A stretch of 53,079 bases of DNA. Source: an uncultured Bacteroidota bacterium. GTDB taxonomy: Bacteria > Bacteroidota > Bacteroidia > Bacteroidales > F082. Made by a program: the position numbers and the translations under genes. The notes beneath the pieces were generated by a model that saw nothing but the letters and a program-made list of their open reading frames with translations, had not been told where the DNA came from and ran no database searches. Positions 46,201-53,079 of the stretch are shown here, piece by piece; position 1 is the stretch's first letter, and the number at the start of each line of letters is the position of its first letter. The stretch lies in the NCBI GenBank assembly GCA_937901015.1, contig CALCGQ010000010.1, positions 1 to 53,079 on the forward strand, read 5' to 3'.

Positions 46201-46506
46201 TTAAAGTTCTATATCATCTATATATTCTTCATCTTCAAGACTAAACTCAACACTCATTGCTTCTTCATATTTAGTTTGGTCTGAAACTTCTTCGGTATTA
46301 AAAGGTATATCATCTATGTAATTTTCTTCTTCAAAAGAAAAGTCGGCAGTAGGTGATTCTATATTGTTTATTGATATTGTCTCATTTTTAGCTGGTTCGC
46401 TACCTGATGTGGATTCTGAAAAGAATGCGATTGTTGCGTTTACGTGTAGTGAGATTAGAACTGTTAGAGAAACGATCAACAAGTTATTTATAAAATTTGT
46501 TTTCAT
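46201..46506 (-). CDS. Small secreted acidic protein with duplicated YIDDI motif
   Basis: 101 residues from ATG 46506 (the GTG before it adds one residue). Signal peptide of about 27 residues (VSLTVLISLHVNA). The mature part is very acidic and contains two copies of the pattern F-S-x-E-(E/D)-E-x-YIDDI: FSFEEENYIDDIPFNTEE and FSLEDEEYIDDIEL, the second at the very C-terminus. No cysteine. Similar short secreted proteins with EExYIDDIPF-like motifs recur in Bacteroidota, without known function to my knowledge. It is 179 bp upstream of the exporter operon and on the same strand, so a substrate or modulator role is possible but unproven. Confidence 0.7.
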   Translation of the reverse strand: MKTNFINNLLIVSLTVLISLHVNATIAFFSESTSGSEPAKNETISINNIESPTADFSFEEENYIDDIPFNTEEVSDQTKYEEAMSVEFSLEDEEYIDDIEL

Positions 46507-46765
46507 CACTTTAGTTATTTGTAGTTGTTATTCATTGGCAAAAATATGTTCATTTGGTGCGCTGGTAAACGATAATTAGGTGAGCGGAGTATTTTTTTCG
46601 GTGAATGGGGGAAGATAGGTGTTGGGTTGTCATTGTTGTCGGGTAATCGGGTTGTCTAGTTGTTGGTTTAGCATGGTGATAGGTTAACATCTAAACAATG
46701 AAAACTATAATAATAACCACGAAAACCACGAAAACAATGATATCCCTACCCTTCCATTTATTCAC

Positions 46766-46773
46766 TACCTTTG
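46766..46773 (+). promoter_or_regulatory. TAnnTTTG -7 promoter element for the IPExxxVDY gene
   Basis: TACCTTTG fits the Bacteroidota -7 consensus and lies 16 bp before the start codon at 46790. The -33 position shows no clear TTG. Just upstream, ACCACGAAA is repeated twice in tandem (46716-46733), a common short noncoding repeat. Confidence 0.5.
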
Positions 46774-46789
46774 CAATAAATAGTTCCCA

Positions 46790-47248
46790 ATGCCGAAAAA
46801 ATTATCGAAAAATATTAATTATTTTGAGGATTACCGACTTCTTGCAATTGTTAGTAATTTGAAGGATTATTCTCTTTGTTTTCACATAAACGGTATGTTA
46901 AAACAGGATCTGGTTAAGTATGATGATTTGATATTTGATTTTTCGTCGGGACCTGAAATGAGCTTCTCATGGTATTATTATCATGATTCAAAAAATTGTA
47001 CAACCTATTACTTAATGGGTAATAAATCGGAAGGCAGCTATTTGCTTCCATCACAAAAAACAATGGATTATTTTCTGCTGATAAAAGATGTTTTGAATGA
47101 TGATATAATCAGAAGTTATGCAAACTCCTTAAGAAAAATTTCTGGGGTATCTGCGATCTTTAATCTTAATATGGAGCAGATCAAAGAATTGGAACCATTA
47201 CTAGAATCAATTGAGCTCCATGAATTGGAGGTTGTTAGAAAGTCTTAA
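46790..47248 (+). CDS. IPExxxVDY family protein
   Basis: 152 residues, cytoplasmic, no catalytic motif. The pattern DYRLLAIVSNLKDYSLCFHING, the SWYYYHDSKNCTTYYLMGNKSEG strand pair, then LPSQKTMDYFLLIKD is the hallmark of the Bacteroidota IPExxxVDY family; here the name motif is altered to LPSQKTMDY. Members are of unknown function and usually lie near housekeeping genes. ATG 46790 is set by the TACCTTTG promoter. Confidence 0.75.
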   Translation: MPKKLSKNINYFEDYRLLAIVSNLKDYSLCFHINGMLKQDLVKYDDLIFDFSSGPEMSFSWYYYHDSKNCTTYYLMGNKSEGSYLLPSQKTMDYFLLIKDVLNDDIIRSYANSLRKISGVSAIFNLNMEQIKELEPLLESIELHELEVVRKS

Positions 47249-47303
47249 CCCCTAATTTGGTATCAAAGAAACAAATTCGCACATTTTTCGTTTAATTAGT
47301 TGC

Positions 47304-47684
47304 ATGAAGTTGGTTCAGAATATAAAGGAATATGTAAGTGAGTACAATGAATCTGACCTTAAAAGGGTTCTTGTTCTCTATGGAAAAAAACTTGGGGCTC
47401 AGATTGTACTATATGCGCTAATCATGTTTACTCTTATCAAAGATTCTGAGATACCTATGAAGGTACGACTAATGTTTATGGCCGCACTCGGTTATTTGAT
47501 CCTGCCAGCAGATTTAGTTGCAGATATACTTCCTTTCATTGGATTTACTGATGATATTGCATTTTTGACTTATGTATTTTCAAGTGCAAGTGAATATATC
47601 ACACCTGAAGTAAAAGAAAAAGCCAAAGGAATGATGGGAAGCTGCATTGACATTGAAGATGCTGAGGTTATTGAAGATGAATAA
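47304..47684 (+). CDS. YkvA/DUF1232 family membrane protein
   Basis: 126 residues. The core MKVRLMFMAALGYLILPADLVADILPFIGFTDDIAFLTYVFS is the DUF1232 signature (Y-hydrophobic-PxDLxPDxxPxxGxxDD), predicted to form two short membrane-associated helices. The N-terminal 40 residues are helical and charged. Function is unknown; family members are inner-membrane proteins. It follows the IPExxxVDY gene by 55 bp on the same strand. Confidence 0.88.
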   Translation: MKLVQNIKEYVSEYNESDLKRVLVLYGKKLGAQIVLYALIMFTLIKDSEIPMKVRLMFMAALGYLILPADLVADILPFIGFTDDIAFLTYVFSSASEYITPEVKEKAKGMMGSCIDIEDAEVIEDE

Positions 47685-48414
47685 ACTGGATCAAACCAAC
47701 TTTCTGGAGGTTAAATATATAATAGGTAAATAAAAATAGTATAACAAATTACCGATTTCCTAGAGCCGGAATGGCTTTAGCTTTTTTAGTTAGGCAAAAA
47801 AGCTAACAAAAAACCATAGTCAAAACAAAGCACCCCCCGCTCTGGCTTCTATTAAGAAGTACTATCAAAGTAGTGTATGCTATCGCATACAAACGACAAG
47901 CGCCATTGATGGACTTCTAAACAGAAGCCATTCACACTCGTCTGCCTGCTGTTTTAACAGGCCTGCACACGGAGTACATTCGTGTTTCTAGGTTAATACA
48001 GATCTATTATGCTTTTTTAGTACAGTGCTAATGTTTGAATGACAGTCTGTTAAAATCATTTTAATCAAATTGTAACCTTGTTTATCTATTAACAAGATAA
48101 GTAATTGTTAAGAATGATATTATTATTCGAATATTGTGATCGGCCTATTTTAATCAAATCCTGAATAGAGACGGAAGCTTAGTAAGAAAGAGAAGTTCCG
48201 AAGAATTGAGGAAATCACTCTTTCGTCTTAGCTTTTGTGAATATGAGGGGTACAGAGAAAAATAAGCCTTGACATTTTTTGTTTCGTTTTTTGTGTCAAG
48301 TCAAAAAATGAAAAGCCATTCCGGCTTGAGAAAAAACTAAAGCATTAATTATTAGTCCCCAAAAGTTCAGCTTGACATAATAAACTCCACTTAAGAAAGC
48401 ACGATCTTAAGTTA
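47685..48414. repeat. 730-bp noncoding region with nested inverted repeats
   Basis: No gene is visible. A 15-bp perfect inverted repeat, AGCCGGAATGGCTTT (47764-47778) and AAAGCCATTCCGGCT (48312-48326), encloses 563 bp. Between them lie several hairpins: AGCTTTTTT/AAAAAAGCT (47779-47804), GGCTTCT..AGAAGT matched by ACTTCT..AGAAGCC (47844-47860 and 47913-47929), GTATGC/GCATAC (47875-47890), CCAT/ATGG (47903-47912), GCCTG/CAGGC (47944-47962), ACACG/CGTGT (47967-47985) and CTTGACA/TGTCAAG (48268-48300). This is the pattern of a nonautonomous repeat element or a structured RNA, not of a normal intergenic spacer. Confidence 0.55.
47779..47804. terminator. Perfect 9-bp hairpin, probable bidirectional terminator
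   Basis: AGCTTTTTT (47779-47787) pairs with AAAAAAGCT (47796-47804) around an 8-nt loop. It lies 95 bp after the YkvA stop and next to one end of the 15-bp inverted repeat, so it may end YkvA transcripts or belong to the repeat element. Confidence 0.4.
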
Positions 48415-49431
48415 CTAGATAGTTGACTTGAACTGATTTAGAAATCTCACATCATTTTCAAAAAACAATCTTAAATCATTGATTTGATATTTGAGCATTG
48501 TAATCCGCTCAATACCCATTCCAAATGCAAAGCCTGTGTACTTATCGCTGTCGATTCCACATGAATCCAATACATTTGGATCAACCATTCCACATCCAAG
48601 GATTTCAACCCAACCACTATATTTACATATATTACAACCTGATCCACCACAGATATTACAAGAAATATCCATTTCAGCAGATGGTTCTGTGAATGGGAAG
48701 TATGAAGGACGGAATCTGGTTTTTGTTTTTTCACCAAATAATTCCTTTGCAAAGTAGTAAAGAGTTTGCTTAAGGTCAGCAAATGACACATCAGTATCTA
48801 CGTAAAGACCTTCAACCTGATGAAAGATACAATGAGCACGAGCACTAATGGCTTCGTTTCTAAATACCCGTCCGGGAGAAATTGTTCTGATTGGAGGAGT
48901 TGTATTTTCCATTACTCTAACCTGAACAGATGAAGTATGTGTTCGTAATGCAATATCCGGATCTTTTTCAATGAAGAATGTATCCTGCATATCTCTTGCA
49001 GGATGATCTGCAGGGAAATTAAGAGCTGAGAAATTGTGGAAATCATCCTCAATCTCAGGACCCTCACTTACTGTAAATCCAATGCAGGCAAAGATGTCGA
49101 TAATTTCATTTCGAACAATGGATAGTGGATGACGTGAGCCAAGTGTTGCCTCAGCTGGCAAGGTAAGATCTGGTTTGTTAACCGATTCAGTTGTTTTTTC
49201 CAGCCCCTCCTTAAGTGAAATAATCTTTTCCTGAACAGCATTTTTTAGGCCGTTCATTAGCTGCCCCATTTCTTTTCTTTGTTCCGGTGCAACATTTTTA
49301 AAATCAGAAAAAAGTCCGGTTACAATACCTTTTTTACTTAGATATTTAATCCTGAAAGCCTCAAGTTGATCAAGGTTTTCAGCATTAAACTTTTTAACAT
49401 CTTCTAATATGTTACTTATCTTATCTTTCAT
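48415..49431 (-). CDS. pheS: Phenylalanyl-tRNA synthetase alpha subunit
   Basis: 338 residues, normal length. N-terminal coiled coil that contacts tRNA (about 1-90), then the class II catalytic core: [13 protein letters not shown], motif 2 [19 protein letters not shown], and motif 3 [14 protein letters not shown] near the end. A CxxCxxxxCxxC cluster ([12 protein letters not shown], about 257-268) suggests a bound zinc, as seen in a subset of bacterial PheS. It charges tRNA-Phe as an alpha2-beta2 enzyme; pheT is not in the window. Downstream of tdk and the cyclophilin gene on the same strand. Confidence 0.97.
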   Translation of the reverse strand: MKDKISNILEDVKKFNAENLDQLEAFRIKYLSKKGIVTGLFSDFKNVAPEQRKEMGQLMNGLKNAVQEKIISLKEGLEKTTESVNKPDLTLPAEATLGSRHPLSIVRNEIIDIFACIGFTVSEGPEIEDDFHNFSALNFPADHPARDMQDTFFIEKDPDIALRTHTSSVQVRVMENTTPPIRTISPGRVFRNEAISARAHCIFHQVEGLYVDTDVSFADLKQTLYYFAKELFGEKTKTRFRPSYFPFTEPSAEMDISCNICGGSGCNICKYSGWVEILGCGMVDPNVLDSCGIDSDKYTGFAFGMGIERITMLKYQINDLRLFFENDVRFLNQFKSTI

Positions 49432-49489
49432 CTTATTACTTTCTAATATGCGGCAAAGCTTGAAATGCTAACTAAATATTTCAATCAGA

Positions 49490-50032
49490 TTACTCTACAA
49501 TTTCAACTGTCATAGTAATCCTTTCAACAGGAACATCGCCTCTACCAGTTTTTACAACTGCAATCTTATCAACAACATCCAAGCCCATAATTACCTCACC
49601 AAAAACGGTATATGCACCATCTAGATGTGGTGTACCTCTTTGGTTTTGAACAATATAGAATTGGCATCCGGAAGATCTTTTCTCAGGATTTACCTGATCA
49701 CCAAGACGTGCAGCTGCCAAAGCACCTTTTTTATGACTGTGATTTGAAAGAATTTCATTTTCGATGGTATATCCAGGATCAACTTTTCCATCTTTATTAT
49801 GACCACCCTGAATCATAAAATTGTTTATCACTCTATGAAAGTATGAATCTTCATACCATCCTTCGTTTACAAGCTTGATAAAATTATCTCTGTGTAATGG
49901 TGTATCGTTATATAACTTCACTGTAATATCTCCAAGTGTTGTATGGATTACTGCAATGGTCTCCGGTTTATCAGTTTGTGCAATAATTTGCATGCTGAAA
50001 ATCAATCCTATTATTATAAGTAGTTTCTTCAT
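49490..50032 (-). CDS. Periplasmic cyclophilin-type peptidyl-prolyl isomerase
   Basis: 180 residues from ATG 50032, which begins a signal peptide (MKKLLIIIGLIFSMQIIAQ); codons upstream are an extension. Cyclophilin core: YNDTPLHRDNFIKLVNEG, YFHRVINNFMIQGG (catalytic Arg and Phe), SSGCQFYIVQ, LDGAYTVFGEVIMGLDVVDKI. The enzyme assists folding of exported proteins by proline isomerisation. It sits between tdk and pheS on the same strand, with 58-87 bp spacings. Confidence 0.93.
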   Translation of the reverse strand: MKKLLIIIGLIFSMQIIAQTDKPETIAVIHTTLGDITVKLYNDTPLHRDNFIKLVNEGWYEDSYFHRVINNFMIQGGHNKDGKVDPGYTIENEILSNHSHKKGALAAARLGDQVNPEKRSSGCQFYIVQNQRGTPHLDGAYTVFGEVIMGLDVVDKIAVVKTGRGDVPVERITMTVEIVE

Positions 50033-50119
50033 AATACTGTTTTTAAATTTGAGGGGCAAAATTAAGAAAAATGATATAACCAAAAGTGTGCCGTATAATA
50101 TTAGGGTAAAATCTTAATA

Positions 50120-50710
50120 CTATTGTGCTTTGTCCTTGTTTAATTCTTCCTCAAAACATATTCTGCATAAGGGTTCATAAGAATCTGTTTCACCAAGAAC
50201 TACCAGATTATCATCCTTAACTGTACGATGAGAATAGCTGGCCAGATTACCACAACTCATGCATATTGCATGAACTTTAGTAACATATTCTGCTGATGCC
50301 ATCAGATTGGGGATGGGTCCGAAAGGTTTTCCAAGATAATCCATATCCAAACCTGCAACGATTACTCTTTTTCCCTTAGCTGCCAGCTCATTGCAAACAT
50401 TAACAAGCTCATTACCAAAAAATTGAGCCTCATCAATTCCTACAACTTCAAAATCCTCCGCATAAAATAGAATTTGAGTTGCATTTTGAACTGGAGTTGA
50501 AGATACAGATTTAGAATCATGAGAAACAACATCATCTTCATCATAACGTGTGTCAATAGCGGGTTTAAAAATCTCAACTTTTTGCTTAGCTATTCGGGCG
50601 CGATTAAGTCTGCGTATGAGTTCTTCGGTTTTACCAGAAAACATTGATCCGCAAACTACTTCGATCCATCCGCTTTTAACAGTTTTATTATGGTCTTTTT
50701 CGAGAAACAT
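50120..50710 (-). CDS. tdk: Thymidine kinase
   Basis: 196 residues, type II thymidine kinase. Walker [16 protein letters not shown] (about 22-36), Walker B-like [10 protein letters not shown] with catalytic Glu, the lasso-domain [21 protein letters not shown], and a four-Cys zinc site (CMSC and CRIC). It phosphorylates thymidine to dTMP in the salvage pathway. ATG 50710 begins the usual short N-terminal tail before [10 protein letters not shown]. Divergent from the PEV-linker gene. Confidence 0.97.
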   Translation of the reverse strand: MFLEKDHNKTVKSGWIEVVCGSMFSGKTEELIRRLNRARIAKQKVEIFKPAIDTRYDEDDVVSHDSKSVSSTPVQNATQILFYAEDFEVVGIDEAQFFGNELVNVCNELAAKGKRVIVAGLDMDYLGKPFGPIPNLMASAEYVTKVHAICMSCGNLASYSHRTVKDDNLVVLGETDSYEPLCRICFEEELNKDKAQ

Positions 50711-50829
50711 CAGATATTTATTGACTTTCTTTTTTTACTTTTGAACATTATACCAAAATGAAAAACGTTAGGGTATATAATGCAACAACAATTCCTTTTT
50801 GGTATTACAAAAATAAGAACTTTTAATCA

Positions 50830-51696
50830 ATGGATACAGAAAAAACGCTTCTCAAATTAAGCACACAAATAGATACAATAAAGGCACATATTAATCGTCT
50901 TAAAAAAAGTAATTATAATATTCATTCACTTGATGTTGATATGCTTAAGCAGAAGACATATGAACTGTATGATCTTATTTATGATCTTGAAGATCCACAA
51001 CCTACTAAAGAAGAGGTTATTGTGGAGGATGTGAAAATTGAAGAAAAGCAGGTTGTTGAAACAAAGGTGGAGCAGAAAAAGATAGATGAGCCCAAAATAG
51101 AAGAAAAACCAATAATTGTTAAACCCGAGACTTCACAAGTTGTGGAAAAAGAGATACCAGCTCAGGTAGTTGAGTTTGTTATTGAAGAACCTGATCAAGA
51201 AGAAGTTGTTCCACCCATAGTTGAAAAAGTTCCTGAACCAGTGGTGGAAAGTATCCCTGAACCAGAGATTGAAAGTATTTCCGAACCTGATGTTGAAAAG
51301 TCCCCAGTTGAAGAAACAGTACCAGAGCCAATGAATGAAGAGGAAGCAGCTTCCACCCAACAAACTAATTATGACCTATTTTCTGGCTCGAGTGATAATG
51401 CAATTGCTGAAAGGTTTCAGGCTAAAGAAGAAACTAGCATTGCAGAGAAAATGCAGAAATCACATTTTTCAAATATTCGTGAAGCAATCGGTATAAATGA
51501 AAAATTCCTATTTATAAATGAATTGTTCAATGGCGATATGGGCAGGTATAATAAAATACTTGATGATATAAATGGTTTAACAACAAAGCAGGGTGTGGAT
51601 ACATACCTCTTTGAGTTAAAAATTCAATTTCAATGGGCTAATGATAGCGAGGCTTACAATAGGCTGGTTGAATTGTGTGAAAGGAAGTTTAATTAA
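50830..51696 (+). CDS. Protein with N-terminal coiled coil, PEV-rich linker and conserved helical C-terminus
   Basis: 288 residues, no signal peptide. An N-terminal helix (1-55) is followed by an acidic low-complexity linker (about 60-178) made of alternating Val/Ile/Pro/Glu with repeats such as VPEPVVESIPEPEIESISEP. The C-terminal ~100 residues (AIAERFQAK ... IREAIGINEKFLFINELFNGDMGRYNKILDDING ... QFQWANDSEAYNRLVELCERKF) match a domain I know from uncharacterised Bacteroidales proteins. No function can be assigned; the layout resembles a scaffold or tether. It is followed by the M28 peptidase gene 54 bp downstream. Confidence 0.75.
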   Translation: MDTEKTLLKLSTQIDTIKAHINRLKKSNYNIHSLDVDMLKQKTYELYDLIYDLEDPQPTKEEVIVEDVKIEEKQVVETKVEQKKIDEPKIEEKPIIVKPETSQVVEKEIPAQVVEFVIEEPDQEEVVPPIVEKVPEPVVESIPEPEIESISEPDVEKSPVEETVPEPMNEEEAASTQQTNYDLFSGSSDNAIAERFQAKEETSIAEKMQKSHFSNIREAIGINEKFLFINELFNGDMGRYNKILDDINGLTTKQGVDTYLFELKIQFQWANDSEAYNRLVELCERKFN

Positions 51697-51723
51697 TTAT
51701 ATAAGTAAGGTATCCCAAACAAG

Positions 51724-51737
51724 TACAAACGTTTGTA
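51724..51737. promoter_or_regulatory. Perfect 14-bp palindrome before the M28 peptidase gene
   Basis: TACAAACGTTTGTA is fully self-complementary and ends 13 bp before the start codon at 51751. It may be an operator, but about three perfect 14-bp palindromes are expected by chance in a window of this size. Confidence 0.3.
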
Positions 51738-51750
51738 ATATTAATTATCC

Positions 51751-52998
51751 ATGAGAAAACTTACGCTGGTTATATTTATATGTTTTCTGGTAATAGTTAC
51801 CTTTTCCCAAAATGTTGAATATGCACGTGAAATAGTTGAGAGATTAGCATCTGAAGATTTTCATGGTCGAGGATATGTTAAACGCGGCGACTGGAAGGCC
51901 GCAAAGTTTATCGGAGCACAATTTTATGAAAATGAACTTAATAAATTCAATGGTGCCTACCTTCAAGACTATTCATTTCCCATGAATACTTTTCCAGGAA
52001 AGATTAGTGTAACAATTGACGGTCACATACTTATTCCCGGTGTAGATTATGTTATCAGTTCATCAGCACCTAGTGTGAATAAGACGTTTTCATTGGTAGA
52101 TCTACGATCAAAGGGATCAAATGCAGATTCTATTTTAGCACAATTGGATGTTAATAATGATGATAAGCTTTATTTACTAAATGATAAAAACACAAGAGGT
52201 ATTTATGGAAGAACCATACAAAATGCTTCGGCAGTTGCTATTATTACTGAAAAAACTCCTTATTGGCATGTTTCCAATGGAGCGGTGGTTGAGGAAACAG
52301 TATGGATGAAGATCAGGGAAGACAGGATTCCAGAAAATGCAAAAAGCCTGGATGTAAAGTTTAAGAATAGATTTTTTGAAAATTATCAAACCCAAAATGT
52401 TGTTGGATGGGTTAAAGGTAGTCGCTATCCGGATAAGTATTATGTAATAACAGCACATTACGATCATTTGGGAATGATGGGAAATGATACATATTATCCC
52501 GGAGCCAATGATAATGCAAGCGGTACAGCCATGCTCATGGATCTTGCACTTCACTATTCAAAAAAAGAAAACATACCCGAATATTCAGTGGTTTTTATTG
52601 CATTCAGTGGTGAAGAAGCCGGACTTCATGGATCTACATATTTTGCAAATAACCCTTTGTTTCCACTTGAAGATGTTGAGTTAGTTGTAAACCTGGATAT
52701 GGTTGGAAGTGGTAGTGAAGGAATCACAGTTGTTAATGGAACGCTTTATGATGATCTAATAAATCATATGTATGAAATCAATGAAACGAATAGTTTCCTT
52801 GTTGAAATAAAGCCGAGAAGTGAATCATGTAATAGTGATCATTGCCCATTTTATCAAAAAGGGGTGAAGTCAATTTTTATATATACACGAGGAAAGGAAC
52901 TCCAGAAATATCATACAATTGACGATACATCTGATGACTTTCCATTTACAGCCTATGATGGACTTTTTGGATTAATAACCAATATTATTGAAGAATAG
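51751..52998 (+). CDS. Secreted M28-family metallopeptidase
   Basis: 415 residues with a signal peptide (MRKLTLVIFICFLVIVTFSQ). The N-terminal PA-like insert (about 95-190) precedes the M28 core. Zinc ligands and catalytic residues are all present: His236 (TAHYDHLG), bridging Asp254 (GANDNASG), catalytic Glu288 and ligand Glu289 (SGEEAG), Asp316 (NLDMVG) and His388 (KYHTIDD). It is therefore an active-looking di-zinc aminopeptidase or carboxypeptidase of the periplasm or exterior. The pattern of a PA-domain insert and DH..H ligands fits bacterial leucyl aminopeptidase-like members. Complete at 52998; a hairpin lies 50 bp downstream. Confidence 0.9.
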   Translation: MRKLTLVIFICFLVIVTFSQNVEYAREIVERLASEDFHGRGYVKRGDWKAAKFIGAQFYENELNKFNGAYLQDYSFPMNTFPGKISVTIDGHILIPGVDYVISSSAPSVNKTFSLVDLRSKGSNADSILAQLDVNNDDKLYLLNDKNTRGIYGRTIQNASAVAIITEKTPYWHVSNGAVVEETVWMKIREDRIPENAKSLDVKFKNRFFENYQTQNVVGWVKGSRYPDKYYVITAHYDHLGMMGNDTYYPGANDNASGTAMLMDLALHYSKKENIPEYSVVFIAFSGEEAGLHGSTYFANNPLFPLEDVELVVNLDMVGSGSEGITVVNGTLYDDLINHMYEINETNSFLVEIKPRSESCNSDHCPFYQKGVKSIFIYTRGKELQKYHTIDDTSDDFPFTAYDGLFGLITNIIEE

Positions 52999-53050
52999 AC
53001 ACTAAATTTTCGTCTAATCATTACTAACAGGGTATCTGTAATGCCCAATA

Positions 53051-53065
53051 ATTCGATAGTCGAAT
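53051..53065. terminator. Small hairpin near the right edge
   Basis: ATTCGA and TCGAAT pair perfectly around TAG. The stem is short and AT-rich, so termination of the M28 transcript is possible but weakly supported. Confidence 0.3.
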
Positions 53066-53079
53066 AAGCAATCTTCCAT

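Noticed and set aside
46716-46733. Tandem ACCACGAAA repeat as a CRISPR or regulatory array
   Set aside because: Only two units without spacers; this is a common short noncoding repeat.
51133-51363. Minus-strand open frame of 76 codons rich in Trp, Phe and Asn
   Set aside because: It is the antisense shadow of the repetitive PEV-rich linker and resembles no protein family.

Overview
The window is about 53 kb of AT-rich chromosome from a member of the Bacteroidota, probably a marine or anaerobic Bacteroidales/Marinilabiliales-type organism. The evidence is a C-terminal type IX secretion sorting domain, several TAnnTTTG promoter elements, small families largely confined to the phylum (IPExxxVDY, YIDDI-motif secreted peptides), SusR/YXYXY-type TM-coiled-coil-LuxR architecture, and many lipoproteins. 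I see no tRNA, rRNA, CRISPR, insertion sequence or phage gene. All coding calls and names rest on motif recognition by eye; no database search was run.

Layout. 1-3.9 kb: end of a patatin-like gene, an S15-type secreted hydrolase, a VF530-family gene, then a MarR regulator and a short-chain dehydrogenase that share an identical 12-bp operator. 3.9-18.8 kb: a locus with a phosphate or polyanion theme. It holds a type IX-secreted lamin-tail protein, then divergently DUF47 and a PiT phosphate transporter whose C-terminus is a tethered LuxR DNA-binding module. These are followed by an OprP-type porin, a lamin-tail lipoprotein, an SdiA-regulated-type propeller lipoprotein, three tunnel-fold (CYTH) proteins, a TctC-TctB fusion, TctA and an SLC13 permease. 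18.8-26 kb: ordinary genes (class A PBP, lipase-like lipoprotein, ExbD-like secreted protein, membrane-anchored HTH protein, atypical SDR, beta carbonic anhydrase). 26.3-30.3 kb: a short glycan operon (GHL10-type, GH36-type, SEC-C protein).

30.4-46.5 kb is the most unusual part: a 15.6-kb, seven-gene, minus-strand operon. In order it encodes an ABC ATPase, an ABC-2 permease with a large periplasmic M1-like and golvesin-like extension, TolC, an RND adaptor, an RND pump, a 1566-residue protein that fuses an RND pump to six extra membrane helices and an ABC ATPase, and a small ABC-2 permease. A small secreted acidic repeat peptide lies just upstream. I read it as a hybrid RND/ABC envelope exporter with two paralogous ATPase domains and a heteromeric RND core.

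46.7-53 kb: housekeeping and small genes (IPExxxVDY, YkvA, pheS, cyclophilin, tdk, a PEV-linker protein, an M28 peptidase) around a 730-bp noncoding stretch full of inverted repeats.

Two hypotheses deserve the most attention: the PiT-LuxR protein as a phosphate transceptor controlling a condensed-phosphate or polyanion uptake locus, and the covalent RND-ABC machine.
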